Below, one piece after another: positions 1-8,770 of a DNA stretch of 34,150 nucleotides. The translations under genes were made by a program, and so were the position numbers. Below the pieces are notes generated by a model that was given only the letters and a program-made list of their open reading frames with translations, made no database searches and was not told where the DNA came from. Numbering within the stretch: the first letter of the stretch is position 1; each line of letters starts with the position of its first letter. The DNA is from an uncultured Oscillospiraceae bacterium (lineage in GTDB: Bacteria > Bacillota > Clostridia > Oscillospirales > Ruminococcaceae): positions 1 to 34,150 of the forward strand of contig CASDQY010000005.1 of the NCBI GenBank assembly GCA_949282975.1. Direction: 5' to 3'.

Positions 1-523
1 CGGCCGCCATCTCCCGCAGCCGGGTGGAACTGATCTCCACCGGTGAAAAATCCACCAGATGGATCCCGAGGTATTCCGGCAACACCCGGCGGCGATACTC
101 TTCCAGCTCCCGGCGCTGGGCCAGGGTTCTGGCTCCCGCCAACAGGGTAACCTTTTCCAAGATCGCCCGGTATTCTTTCCAGCGGTGAAAACAGAGCAGC
201 ATATCCCCGCCCACAATCAAAAACAGGGGCTGGTCCGGGTACTGCTCCTTAAGCGCCTGCACCGTTCGGATGGTGTAATTGATTCCCCCCAGCCGCTGTT
301 CCAAATCGCTGGCCTCTGCCCCTGGGATTTCCCGAGCGGCAATTCGGCAGAGGGCCAGGCGGTGGGCAAAAGGGGTTTTGCCGGCGTTGTCCCGATGGGG
401 GGATTCCCCGGTGGGAAGCAGCAGCAGCCGGTCCGCCCGGCAGAATTCCATGCAGGCCCGGCAAAGGGCCAGATGCCCGTTGTGGATGGGGTCAAAGCTG
501 CCGCCGTAAAGAGCGATGCTCAT
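1..523 (-). CDS. nadD: Nicotinate-nucleotide adenylyltransferase NadD (partial, 3' end beyond window)
   Basis: Transfers AMP from ATP to nicotinate mononucleotide, giving deamido-NAD in NAD synthesis. The reading frame starts with MSIALYGGSFDPIHNGHL, the nucleotidyltransferase GGxFDPxHxGH motif, and continues through LLLLPTGESPHR, FLIVGGDML and SPVEISSTRLRE, all typical of NadD. About 174 residues are visible; only the C-terminal end is missing because the gene runs off the left edge. Its ATG overlaps the TGA of yhbY (ATGA), so the pair is probably translationally coupled. The yhbY-nadD order is common in Firmicutes. The paralogous fold is also used by coaD at about 20 kb, but the substrate-side residues and the yhbY neighbour favour NadD. 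Confidence 0.95.
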   Translation of the reverse strand, partial: MSIALYGGSFDPIHNGHLALCRACMEFCRADRLLLLPTGESPHRDNAGKTPFAHRLALCRIAAREIPGAEASDLEQRLGGINYTIRTVQALKEQYPDQPLFLIVGGDMLLCFHRWKEYRAILEKVTLLAGARTLAQRRELEEYRRRVLPEYLGIHLVDFSPVEISSTRLREMAA

Positions 524-813
524 GGCAGATCGTATTGAATGTTCTGAGGATTGCGCAGAAACAGCACCGCCCGGCTGCCCAGCACCGATACCACCGCCGC
601 TCCGGTGGCTTCGGCCAAAGCCTGGGCTGCTTCCCTGGGGGAAAACGGACAGGTTTCCAAGATCCGAATCTTGATCAGCTCCCTGGCTTTTAAGGCATCC
701 TTCACCTGTGTTACCACAGTATCGGTGATGCCGCTTTTTCCAATCTGCAAAATGGTTTCCATCTGATTGGAGGCGCTTCGCAGAAACGCCCGCTGTTTAC
801 TGGTTAGTTCCAT
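520..813 (-). CDS. yhbY: YhbY/CRM-domain RNA-binding protein
   Basis: A 97-residue single CRM-domain protein that, by family, binds pre-50S ribosomal particles. The start MELTSKQRAFLRSAS and the loop GKSGITDTVV (the GxxG RNA-binding loop, usually GKxGI) are diagnostic, followed by ALKARELIKIRI and the VLGSRAVLFLRNP strand. Length matches the family (about 95-100). It lies 15 bases after rdgB and overlaps nadD by four bases, as part of the same operon. Its exact ribosome-assembly step is not settled for Firmicutes. Confidence 0.93.
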   Translation of the reverse strand: MELTSKQRAFLRSASNQMETILQIGKSGITDTVVTQVKDALKARELIKIRILETCPFSPREAAQALAEATGAAVVSVLGSRAVLFLRNPQNIQYDLP

Positions 814-828
814 AGTTTCCTCCCGGAT

Positions 829-1431
829 TTATTCTTCCCCGCTCTGAGGCAGCTTTTTTAAATATTCTTCCAACTGGGCCATGGCCTTTCCACGGTGGCT
901 GATTTTATCTTTTTCCTCCCCGGAAAGAGTGGCAAAACTGGTGCTTTCATTGAGGTAGAACACCGGATCGTATCCGAATCCATCCTCTCCCAAGGGCCCT
1001 TCGCCGATATAGCCCGGGCACTCTCCGGTAAAGGTCACCGGTTCCTTGCCCGGCAGCGCCAGCACCACAGCGCAGCAGAATTTAGCTGTGCGCTTTTGCC
1101 GGGGAACCTCCTTCAGCTCCCGCAGCAGTTTTTCCCAACGCTGCCGGTCCGTGGCCCCTTCCCCGGCATACCGGGCGGAATAGACGCCGGGAGCGCCGTT
1201 TAAAGCGTCCACCATCAGGCCGGAATCATCGGCAATCACCGGTTTCCCCAGCGCCCTGGCCACCGCAGCGGCTTTCAGCGCCGCATTTTCCGCAAAGGTG
1301 CTGCCCGTTTCCTCCACGTCTCCATCAAATCCCGCTTCTTTTGCGCTGAGGACAGTATGCCCCAAAGGCTCTAAAATCCGGCGCATTTCCTTCAGCTTAC
1401 CTTTATTTTGTGTGGCAATCACAAATTCCAT
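829..1431 (-). CDS. rdgB: RdgB/HAM1-family non-canonical purine NTP pyrophosphatase
   Basis: Hydrolyses dITP, dXTP and ITP to monophosphates, keeping deaminated purines out of DNA and RNA. The 200-residue protein has the family landmarks in order: EFVIATQNKGKLKEM at the N-terminus (SxNxxK nucleotide-binding motif), ADDSGLMVDALNGAPGVYSAR in the middle, then FGYDPVFY and ISHRGKAM near the C-terminus. Length is standard. It sits 18 bases downstream of ftsY and 15 bases upstream of yhbY, so it is almost certainly cotranscribed. With mazG at about 18.6 kb the window carries two house-cleaning NTP pyrophosphatases. Confidence 0.95.
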   Translation of the reverse strand: MEFVIATQNKGKLKEMRRILEPLGHTVLSAKEAGFDGDVEETGSTFAENAALKAAAVARALGKPVIADDSGLMVDALNGAPGVYSARYAGEGATDRQRWEKLLRELKEVPRQKRTAKFCCAVVLALPGKEPVTFTGECPGYIGEGPLGEDGFGYDPVFYLNESTSFATLSGEEKDKISHRGKAMAQLEEYLKKLPQSGEE

Positions 1432-1449
1432 ACGGAAATTCTCCTTTTC

Positions 1450-2367
1450 TTATGCCGGTTCTTCGGTGAAAAGAGCATCCACAAATTGCTGCGGATCAAA
1501 GGGCTGGAGATCGTCAATCTGTTCTCCCACGCCGATATACTTCACCGGCAGGCCCAGTTCTTCCTTAATGGCGATGATGATGCCGCCCCGGGCGGTGCCG
1601 TCCAGCTTGGTGAGGACAATGCCGGTAATGCCGGCGGCCTGCATAAACTCCCGGGCCTGGTTCACTGCGTTCTGTCCGGTGGTAGCGTCCAGTACCAGCA
1701 GCACTTCCTTGGAGGTATCCGGCAGTTCCCGGTCAATCACCCGGTTAATCTTGCTCAGCTCGTCCATGAGATTCTTTTTGTTGTGCAACCGTCCGGCGGT
1801 ATCGCAGATGATCACATCCGCTTTCCTGGCTTTGGCGGCGGAGATGGTATCGAACACCACCGCCGCCGGGTCAGCCCCCTCTTTGTGCTTGATCAGCTCC
1901 ACCCCGGCCCGGTCCGCCCAAATTTGCAGCTGGTCAATGGCGGCGGCCCGGAAGGTATCTGCGGCCCCCAGGATAACCCGGTTGCCCTGTTCTTTCAGCT
2001 GGTAAGCCAGCTTGCCGATGGTGGTGGTCTTTCCCACGCCGTTGACCCCGATCACCAAAATCATAGCCGGTTTCTGTGGCAGATGCAGCTGGCTGTCCCC
2101 CTGCAGCATTTCGGCAATGATCTCCTTGAGCATCCCGGTAAGGAGAGCGGGATCCTTGCACTTTTCTTCCTTTACCTTCCGGCAAAGCTGTTCCACAATC
2201 CGCTCAGAAGTGACGGCCCCGATGTCCGCCATAATTAAGGTCTCTTCCAACTCTTCGTAAAGCTCCTCGTCAATGCTTTGGAAGGAGCGGAACACCTGGC
2301 TGACGCCGCCCACAATGGACTGCCGGGTTTTTTGCAGCCCGGATTTGATTTTTTGAAAAATACCCAT
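1450..2367 (-). CDS. ftsY: Signal recognition particle receptor FtsY
   Basis: SRP-receptor GTPase that docks SRP-ribosome complexes at the membrane for co-translational insertion. The 305-residue protein has a short N-terminal helical region, then the NG domain: P-loop GVNGVGKTTT (about residue 108), AADTFRAAA, DTAGR, TKLDGTARGG and the closing GVGEQIDDLQPFDP typical of FtsY rather than Ffh. It lacks the long acidic A domain of E. coli FtsY, as most Firmicutes versions do. It follows smc by 41 bases; the smc-ftsY pair is conserved from Bacillus to Clostridia. Confidence 0.97.
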   Translation of the reverse strand: MGIFQKIKSGLQKTRQSIVGGVSQVFRSFQSIDEELYEELEETLIMADIGAVTSERIVEQLCRKVKEEKCKDPALLTGMLKEIIAEMLQGDSQLHLPQKPAMILVIGVNGVGKTTTIGKLAYQLKEQGNRVILGAADTFRAAAIDQLQIWADRAGVELIKHKEGADPAAVVFDTISAAKARKADVIICDTAGRLHNKKNLMDELSKINRVIDRELPDTSKEVLLVLDATTGQNAVNQAREFMQAAGITGIVLTKLDGTARGGIIIAIKEELGLPVKYIGVGEQIDDLQPFDPQQFVDALFTEEPA

Positions 2368-2408
2368 AACTCGGTTCCTTTCTGCATCCCGCTGCCGCTG
2401 ATGCGATA

Positions 2409-5400
2409 TCAGGATGCCGTCTCGCTTTGTCCGGCCACTTCGGATACATCCAGCTTCAACAGCTTGGACACACCCTTTTCCTGCATGGTAACGCCATAGA
2501 GCACATCCGCTTCCTCCATGGTGCCCCGGCGGTGGGTGATGGCGATAAACTGCGTCTTATCGCTCATCAGCCGAAGGTATTCGGCATATCGGGTGACGTT
2601 GACGTCGTCCAGCGCCGCTTCGATTTCGTCCAAAATGCAGAAGGGGGCGGGGCGCACCTTCAAAATGGCAAAATAAATGGCAATGGCCACAAAACTTTGT
2701 TCCCCGCCGGAAAGGGCGGAAAGATGGCGGATCACCTTGCCCGGAGGCTGTACGATAATTTCAATGCCGCTGCCCAGCAGATCTTCCGGATCGGTGAGTT
2801 TCAGCTCGCCATGGCCGCCCCCAAAGAGATCTACAAAAATCTTCTGAAAATGGCGGTTGATCTCTTCAAAGCTTTGGCTGAACAGTTCCTCCATCTTTCG
2901 GGTAAGCTGCCCGATCAGATCCTCCAACTCTTTGCGGGACTGTTCCACGTCCTTGAGCTGGGCCGACATAAATTCGTATCGCTGACTGACCTCCTGATAT
3001 TCCTCGATGGCGGAAAGGTTCACGCTGCCCAAGCTGCGTATCTCCCCTTTCACGGCCGCCAGCCGTGTCCTGGCTTTGGCGGGATCCTGTAGATCTTCCG
3101 CCTCCTGCCGGGCCTGGGAACGGGTCAGTTCATATTCATCCCACAGCTTGCGGATCACTTCGTCATATTCCTTCTGCAGCGTCTGCCGCCGCTCCTCCAA
3201 CTGGGCCAGACGGCGGCTGACCTCCTCCCGGCTGCGGCTGAGGCTGCGTTCTTCCTCCCGCAGCTTGGTAGCCTGCTGTTCCAGCTGGGTGCGCTGCTGT
3301 AAAATGATCTTCACCTGTTCCTCCAGCTTTTCCTGAAGCAGGCGGTTTGCTTCCCGTTTTTGGGCGCAGCCTTCGATTTCTTTTTGCTGCTGTGCCTGCC
3401 GCCGGCGAACCTGCTGAATCTGCTGGGCAAGCTGCGCCTGGAGCTGCTTGGATTCCCGGCTCTGCCCCAAAAGCTGCTCTATGGTTTCGGAAAGGGAATC
3501 CACATCCTTTTGCTGAGCCAGCTGTTCCAGCTGGAGCTGCTGAATGGAATCGTTTACCTCCTGACGCTGCTTTCGCAACAAATCCCCCCGGCCCCGAAGG
3601 GATTCCAGCGTTTTCTGGGATTGTTCCAGTTCCCGCTGGGTTTCGTCCTGACGGCGGCGCAGGGCGGCGATCTTCTGATTCTTCTCCTGAAGCTTTTCCA
3701 GAAAGCCTTCCAGTTCCTGCTCCATTTCCTCCACTCGCCGGGAGTACTCTGCCTGCAATGCTTCCAGTCGTTTTTGTTCCCCCTCGCAGCGAATCTGATC
3801 TTCTTTCACGGTGATCTGTTCGCTGTCCAAGGCGCTTAACTGGGCTTTGAGGGTATTGACTTCCTGTTCCAGCTTTTTGCTGTTTTGGGATTGTTCCCGG
3901 GCCTTTTGGGTCAAAACCTCCGCCTGCCGGGTCAGCTGGGCAATCTCCCCCGCCCGGGAAAGCAGCCCGGCGCTGCGGCTTTTGCTGCCGCCGGAAAAGG
4001 AACCGCCGGCATTTACCACCTGGCCGTCCAGGGTCACAATCTTAAAGCGGTAACCGAACCGTTTGCCCATCAGGGCGGCGGTGTCCAGATCTTCCGCCAC
4101 CACGATCCGGCCCAGCAGAGAATCCACAATGCCCTGATATTGGGGCTTGGTCTTGACCAGATGGCTGGCCAGGTCAATATACCCCTCCTGCTCCTCCAGA
4201 TCAAAGCCGGAAAGTTCCCGCCCCTTCACCGATGTCAGGGGAAGGAAGGTGGCCCGGCCTGCATTTTGCTGCTTTAAAAATCGGATGGCGCTTTTGGCGG
4301 CGGTTTCATCCGCCACCACAATGTTCTGCATGCTGCCGCCCAATGCGGTTTCAATGGCCAAGGCATACTCTTCCGGCACTTCCAGCAGCCGGGCCACCGT
4401 GCCGTGAATGCCCGAAAGCCTTCCGATGCGGGCCTGTTTCATCACGGCTTTTACCGACTGGGCAAAGCCTTCCAAATTTTCTTCCAGATCCCGAAGCAGT
4501 TTGGCCTTTTGGTTCATCTGTCCCGCCTGGCCCAGCAGTTCTTCCGCCATCGCCTGCTGCTGCTCTAATTTTTTCTGCCGTCCCTCCAGCTTAAAGCGGT
4601 ATCCCGCCTTTTGGTTTTCCAGAGTGTCCATCCGCTGAACCAGCAATTTGGCCAATTCTTCTGCCTGGTCCAGTTCCCGCCGGGTGCCCTGGGCGTTCTC
4701 CTTCATCTGGGAAAGCATCAGCTGGTTGTTTTCATAGGTGTTGGCGTCCTCTTCGGTCTGCCCGGTAAGCTGGAGAACCGTGAGCTTGTCCTCGTTTTCC
4801 AACAGCAGCAATTCGTTAATCCGGGCGCTGAGCCGGGCGGACTGCTGATCCGCTCCTTCGTCCTGCTCGGCCAGTTGGGCCAGCTGCTGCCGGGCGGCGT
4901 CCAACTTGGACCGGGTCTCTTCCAGCGCCCCTTTTAAGGAATCCATCTGTGTTTGCCGCTCTTGCAGCAGGCGGCCGGTTTGAAGATGGTTTTGCCGGAA
5001 GTCCTCCAACTGTCCGGTTAACCGGGCCGCTTCCTGATCAAAGTGTTCCAGATTGTTTTTGCCCACCGCTTCCTCGCTGAGAAGGGCGCTGTTTTGCTGT
5101 TCTAAATCTTCTTTTTCCCGGCGGCAGTCCTCCGCCCGGGACAGGCAGTGCTGCATTTGTTCATAGCTTTGGTTGATCTTTTCTTCCAGGGCCTGGCTGT
5201 TCTGCTGAAGATCCTCGTGTTCTACCTGACAGGCCAGGATCCGGTCATCCTGCTCCTTCAGCTTTTGGGCAAACTGATCCAGGCTGAGGTTCCACAGGGC
5301 CACCTCCAGCTGCCGCTTTTCCCCGCTGAGCTGCAAAAAGGCTTTGGCCTTTTCGCTCTGTTTTTTCAGCGGCTCCACCCGCTGCTGCAATTCCGACAAA

Positions 5401-5981
5401 ATATCCTGAAGCCGCAGCAGGTTTTCTTCACTGGCTTCCAGCTTGTGCACCGCCTCGTTTTTCCGGTACCGGAATTTGGAGATGCCGGCGGCTTCTTCAA
5501 AGATTTCCCGGCGCTGATCGCTTTTGGATTGGACGATTTCGGCGATGCGGCCCTGCCCCACCAGGGCATATCCATCCCGGCCAAGGCCGGTATCCATCAA
5601 AAGCTCGTTGATGTCTTTCAGGCGCACGGCGGTGTGGTTGATCTTATATTCGCTGTCCCCGCTGCGGTTCAGCCGCCGGGTGATAATCACTTCATCGCTG
5701 TCCACCGCCAAAGAACGGTCGGAATTGTCGATGGTCAGGCTGACCTGGGCAAATCCCTGGCTTTTGCGCTGCTGGGTGCCGGTAAAGATCACATCTTCCA
5801 TCTTGCTGCCCCGCAGGGTTTTGGTGGATTGTTCCCCCATCACCCAGCGCATGGCGTCGGAGAGGTTGGATTTTCCGCTTCCGTTTGGCCCCACCACAGC
5901 AGTAAGCCCCTTTCCGAATTCAATCTTGGTTTTATCCGGAAAAGATTTAAACCCCTGCAGCTCCAATGACTTTAACAGCAA
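2409..5981 (-). CDS. smc: Chromosome segregation protein SMC
   Basis: 1190-residue condensin ATPase that compacts and helps segregate the chromosome with ScpA/ScpB (not in this window). Walker A GPNGSGKSN lies at residues 31-39, followed by a long Gln/Glu-rich coiled coil, a hinge around residues 500-660 (LSGIHGTVARLLEVPEEYALA onwards), a second coiled coil, the signature LSGGEQSF and Walker B FCILDEIEAALDD near the C-terminus. Full family length. The start is TTG, 9 bases after a GGAGG site, and lies inside the 3' end of the radical SAM gene (35-base overlap), so translation is probably coupled. The signature has LSGGEQSF where LSGGE(K/R)AL is more usual; likely a clade variant. Confidence 0.97.
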   Translation of the reverse strand: MLLKSLELQGFKSFPDKTKIEFGKGLTAVVGPNGSGKSNLSDAMRWVMGEQSTKTLRGSKMEDVIFTGTQQRKSQGFAQVSLTIDNSDRSLAVDSDEVIITRRLNRSGDSEYKINHTAVRLKDINELLMDTGLGRDGYALVGQGRIAEIVQSKSDQRREIFEEAAGISKFRYRKNEAVHKLEASEENLLRLQDILSELQQRVEPLKKQSEKAKAFLQLSGEKRQLEVALWNLSLDQFAQKLKEQDDRILACQVEHEDLQQNSQALEEKINQSYEQMQHCLSRAEDCRREKEDLEQQNSALLSEEAVGKNNLEHFDQEAARLTGQLEDFRQNHLQTGRLLQERQTQMDSLKGALEETRSKLDAARQQLAQLAEQDEGADQQSARLSARINELLLLENEDKLTVLQLTGQTEEDANTYENNQLMLSQMKENAQGTRRELDQAEELAKLLVQRMDTLENQKAGYRFKLEGRQKKLEQQQAMAEELLGQAGQMNQKAKLLRDLEENLEGFAQSVKAVMKQARIGRLSGIHGTVARLLEVPEEYALAIETALGGSMQNIVVADETAAKSAIRFLKQQNAGRATFLPLTSVKGRELSGFDLEEQEGYIDLASHLVKTKPQYQGIVDSLLGRIVVAEDLDTAALMGKRFGYRFKIVTLDGQVVNAGGSFSGGSKSRSAGLLSRAGEIAQLTRQAEVLTQKAREQSQNSKKLEQEVNTLKAQLSALDSEQITVKEDQIRCEGEQKRLEALQAEYSRRVEEMEQELEGFLEKLQEKNQKIAALRRRQDETQRELEQSQKTLESLRGRGDLLRKQRQEVNDSIQQLQLEQLAQQKDVDSLSETIEQLLGQSRESKQLQAQLAQQIQQVRRRQAQQQKEIEGCAQKREANRLLQEKLEEQVKIILQQRTQLEQQATKLREEERSLSRSREEVSRRLAQLEERRQTLQKEYDEVIRKLWDEYELTRSQARQEAEDLQDPAKARTRLAAVKGEIRSLGSVNLSAIEEYQEVSQRYEFMSAQLKDVEQSRKELEDLIGQLTRKMEELFSQSFEEINRHFQKIFVDLFGGGHGELKLTDPEDLLGSGIEIIVQPPGKVIRHLSALSGGEQSFVAIAIYFAILKVRPAPFCILDEIEAALDDVNVTRYAEYLRLMSDKTQFIAITHRRGTMEEADVLYGVTMQEKGVSKLLKLDVSEVAGQSETAS

Positions 5982-7002
5982 TTCCCTGCTCCTCCTTCTC
6001 GCATCCTTCGGGGCAGAGCAGAAGCTTCCCCCGGCTTATGGTTTCCTTTGGCTTGACCCGGACTTCCATTCCCTGCCGGTGCAGCCAGATGATATTTTCC
6101 CTCTTCTGCCCAATACAGGCGGACAACCCTTTGGGATGGACGTACACCGTGGCCCGTTTTACCTCCCATCGGGATATTTGCGAAAACATACCCTGGCGGT
6201 ACAATCTGCTTTCGCAAAGCTCCCGAAAGGCGGAGTGGTACAGCCCCGCCGCAAACCGCTCCTCCACATCCCGGGAGGCATGCAGCCCCAGCTTGATTAC
6301 CCGGATCCCCTGCCCCTGGAAGAATTCCAGCAGCCCGGCGCAGAGCGCAATTCCCTCTTCCAGAGAAAAGATGGGGTATTCCCCCCTTTGCCACACGGCA
6401 AACGCCGGGGTTCCCCGCAGGATCACCATGGGATAAATCCGCACCGCAGCGGGCTTTAACGCCGCCAACTGCCGGGCTGTGTCCCACACGGTGCTTTCGG
6501 TATCCCCCAGCAGGCCCACCATCATCTGCAGCCCCAGTTCAAGCCCTGCCTGCCGGATCAGCCCGGCAGCACAGGCCGTTTGTGCGGCGGTATGTCCCCG
6601 GCGATTTTTCAGCAGCACCTCGTCGGACATACTCTGGGCGCCCAGTTCCACCGCCCGCACCGGATACCGGCGCAGAAGGCGGATCGCCTCCGGGGAAATG
6701 CCGTCGGGGCGGGTGGAAAGGCGGATTCCCTTCAGTTTGTAGCGGGCCGTCAGTTCCCCGGCGATTTCCAGCAGCCGGTTTTGGTAGCCTGGGTCCATAC
6801 AGGTAAAGCTGCCGCCGAAATAGGCAATTTCGGTTTGTGCGGGATCGTGGGGATAATCCTTCAGGCTCTGCTCCAAAAATTCCCGCACCTCACCGGGCGA
6901 AGGGGTACGCACGGCCCCGGAAATGCTGTTCTGGTCGCAGAACAGGCAGCGGTGGGGGCAGCCGGCATGGGGCAGAAATACCGGGATGTTATGACAGCTC
7001 AT
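5947..7002 (-). CDS. Radical SAM protein, Elp3-like/YhcC-type, lacking an acetyltransferase domain
   Basis: 351-residue radical SAM enzyme. The cluster-binding motif CxxxCxxC is at C15, C19 and C22 (AGCPHRCLFCDQ), followed by AYFGGSFTCMD, RLSTRPDGIS and a run VELGAQSMSDEVLLKNRRGH typical of the Elp3/YhcC-like branch. True Elp3 has about 500 residues with a C-terminal GNAT domain that is absent here. The substrate is unknown. The gene is wedged between rnc and smc with overlaps on both sides (14 bases with rnc, 35 with smc), so it is produced with RNase III and SMC. Annotations as coproporphyrinogen oxidase-like would be over-specific. Confidence 0.9.
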   Translation of the reverse strand: MSCHNIPVFLPHAGCPHRCLFCDQNSISGAVRTPSPGEVREFLEQSLKDYPHDPAQTEIAYFGGSFTCMDPGYQNRLLEIAGELTARYKLKGIRLSTRPDGISPEAIRLLRRYPVRAVELGAQSMSDEVLLKNRRGHTAAQTACAAGLIRQAGLELGLQMMVGLLGDTESTVWDTARQLAALKPAAVRIYPMVILRGTPAFAVWQRGEYPIFSLEEGIALCAGLLEFFQGQGIRVIKLGLHASRDVEERFAAGLYHSAFRELCESRLYRQGMFSQISRWEVKRATVYVHPKGLSACIGQKRENIIWLHRQGMEVRVKPKETISRGKLLLCPEGCEKEEQGIAVKVIGAAGV

Positions 7003-7681
7003 AGCCCATCAATTTCAGCGCTTCCTTGGCGGCCTGCTGTTCCGCCTGTTTTTTGCTGTGCCCTTCCCCAGTGCCGATCACGTTGGAATTCAGGTGCACC
7101 TCCACCACAAAGGTTTTGTTGTGGTCCGGGCCCCGTTCTTCCACCGTCTGGTAATCCAGGGTTTCCTGCTTGTTGCGCTGGACAAATTCCTGCAGGGCGG
7201 TTTTGTAGTCAAAGTTGACTTCCACCTGGCGGACATTCAAATGCTTGGGGATAAACCGCAGCACAAATTTCCGGGCTTCCTCCAGCCCGCCGTCCAGATA
7301 GATGGAGGCAATCACCGCTTCAAAAGCGTCCGCCAGAATGGAGGGGCGTTGCCGCCCGCCGGTGTTTTCTTCTCCCCGGCCCAGCAGCAGAAAATCCCCC
7401 AGGCCGATTTGCAGGGCAAATTGGTGGAGCGCTTTTTCGCAGACCAAACTGGCCCGAAGTTTGGTGAGTTCTCCTTCGGGCAGGCTGGTGTAATGTTCAA
7501 AGAGGTACTGGGCCACCACAATGGACAGCACCGAATCCCCCAAAAATTCCAGGCGCTGATTGTTTTTCAGCCCCTTGCGGTTTTCGTTGACATAGCTGGG
7601 GTGGGTCAGCGCCGTTTGCAGCAGCCCTAAATCCCGGTAGCTGTGCTCCAAACGCTGTTCCAGCAGATGCAGATCTTTCAT
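6989..7681 (-). CDS. rnc: Ribonuclease III
   Basis: Double-strand-specific endoribonuclease that processes rRNA precursors and structured mRNAs. The 230-residue protein has the signature NQRLEFLGDSVLS with its catalytic acidic residues in the N-terminal domain, a second acidic cluster at ILADAFEAVIASIYLDGG, and a C-terminal dsRNA-binding domain (DYKTALQEFVQ to KKQAEQQAAKEAL). Standard length. Its ATG directly abuts the stop of plsX (TAAATG). In Bacillus fabD, fabG and acpP lie between plsX and rnc; here none does. Confidence 0.97.
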   Translation of the reverse strand: MKDLHLLEQRLEHSYRDLGLLQTALTHPSYVNENRKGLKNNQRLEFLGDSVLSIVVAQYLFEHYTSLPEGELTKLRASLVCEKALHQFALQIGLGDFLLLGRGEENTGGRQRPSILADAFEAVIASIYLDGGLEEARKFVLRFIPKHLNVRQVEVNFDYKTALQEFVQRNKQETLDYQTVEERGPDHNKTFVVEVHLNSNVIGTGEGHSKKQAEQQAAKEALKLMGYELS

Positions 7682-8686
7682 TTACCCCTCTTCCTTCTGG
7701 TCGGCCAATGCCTTGGTGATGCGGGCAATCATCTGCTGCTCCACCACCAGCTTAGCCTGATAGATGGCCTTGGAAATGGCCAATTTATCGGAGGAGCCAT
7801 GGGCTTTGATCACCGGTTTGGTCACGCCCAGCAGCGGCGCTCCGCCGTATTCCTTATAGTTCATCCGCTTGCGCAGCCCACGGATCTTTTTCAGCAGCAG
7901 CGCAGCGCTGAATTTGCCGGTAAAGCCGGTGAGGAACAGATCCTTCAGGGTGTTGTTTAAAAACTTCCCCCAGCCCTCGCTGAGCTTCAGGATCACATTG
8001 CCGGTAAAGCCGTCGCAGACCACCACGTCCGCTTCCCCCAAAGGAATGCCCCTGGCTTCCAGATTTCCGGTGAAGTTCAGGTTTTTGTCCTCCATCAGCA
8101 AATGATAGGTATCCTTTTGCAGCTGGCCGCCTTTGGTTTCCTCGGCGCCGATGTTCACCAGTCCCACCCGGGGGCGGTGAATCCCACGCACCGATTCCAT
8201 ATACATGGTGCCCATAATGGCAAACTGATGGAGCATTTCGGGACGGCAGTCGGTATTGGCGCCGGCATCCACCAACAGATAACTTCCATTTTGGCAGGGA
8301 ACCATGGAGGCAATGGCCGCCCGCTTGATGCCCTTGATGCGCTTGATCAAAAAGGTGCCGCCCACCACAATGGCCCCGGTGGAACCGGCGCTGACCAACG
8401 CATCCACTTCGCCCTGGGCCAACAGGGAAAACGCCCGTCCCAGGGAAGAATCCCGATGCTCATGGAGCAAAGTCGTAGGTTCCTCACAGATGCCGATTAC
8501 ATCTTTGGTGTCGGAAAATTCCAATCCGGCCAGGGAAATATCGTGCTCCAAAGCGGTTTTCCGCAGCACCGATTCATCCCCGGTGATCACCACTTCCACA
8601 CCATATTCCGCCACTGCCAAGGCTGCGCCTTCCAACATTGCCAGGGGAGCATGATCTCCTCCAAAGCCGTCCAATGCAATTTTCAT
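7682..8686 (-). CDS. plsX: Phosphate acyltransferase PlsX
   Basis: Makes acyl-phosphate from acyl-ACP for the PlsY route of phospholipid synthesis; peripheral membrane enzyme. N-terminal MKIALDGFGGDHAP corresponds to the family DxxGGDxxP motif (usually DAMGGD); SAGSTGAIVVGG, VDAGAN, NIGAEETKG and VVCDGFTGNVILKLSEG are all family blocks. About 334 residues, normal. I chose the ATG at 8686, which has GAGG nine bases upstream; a TTG two codons earlier is only three bases from that site. A hairpin with a T-run lies 20-45 bases upstream, between trmFO and this gene, leaving no room for a separate promoter. Confidence 0.96.
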   Translation of the reverse strand: MKIALDGFGGDHAPLAMLEGAALAVAEYGVEVVITGDESVLRKTALEHDISLAGLEFSDTKDVIGICEEPTTLLHEHRDSSLGRAFSLLAQGEVDALVSAGSTGAIVVGGTFLIKRIKGIKRAAIASMVPCQNGSYLLVDAGANTDCRPEMLHQFAIMGTMYMESVRGIHRPRVGLVNIGAEETKGGQLQKDTYHLLMEDKNLNFTGNLEARGIPLGEADVVVCDGFTGNVILKLSEGWGKFLNNTLKDLFLTGFTGKFSAALLLKKIRGLRKRMNYKEYGGAPLLGVTKPVIKAHGSSDKLAISKAIYQAKLVVEQQMIARITKALADQKEEG

Positions 8687-8706
8687 AGTCAACTTCCTCT
8701 CTCAAA

Positions 8707-8730
8707 TCAAAAATGGGGACTCCTCCCCAT
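8707..8730 (-). terminator. Intrinsic terminator/attenuator between trmFO and plsX
   Basis: On the minus strand a perfect 7-bp stem (ATGGGGA / TCCCCAT) with a GGAG loop is followed directly by five T. It ends about 20 bases before the plsX start codon. With no space for a new promoter it probably acts as a partial terminator. Confidence 0.7.
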
Positions 8731-8770
8731 GGGGGAACAACGATAAAAGATAGAAAAGCCAAAAACCAGT

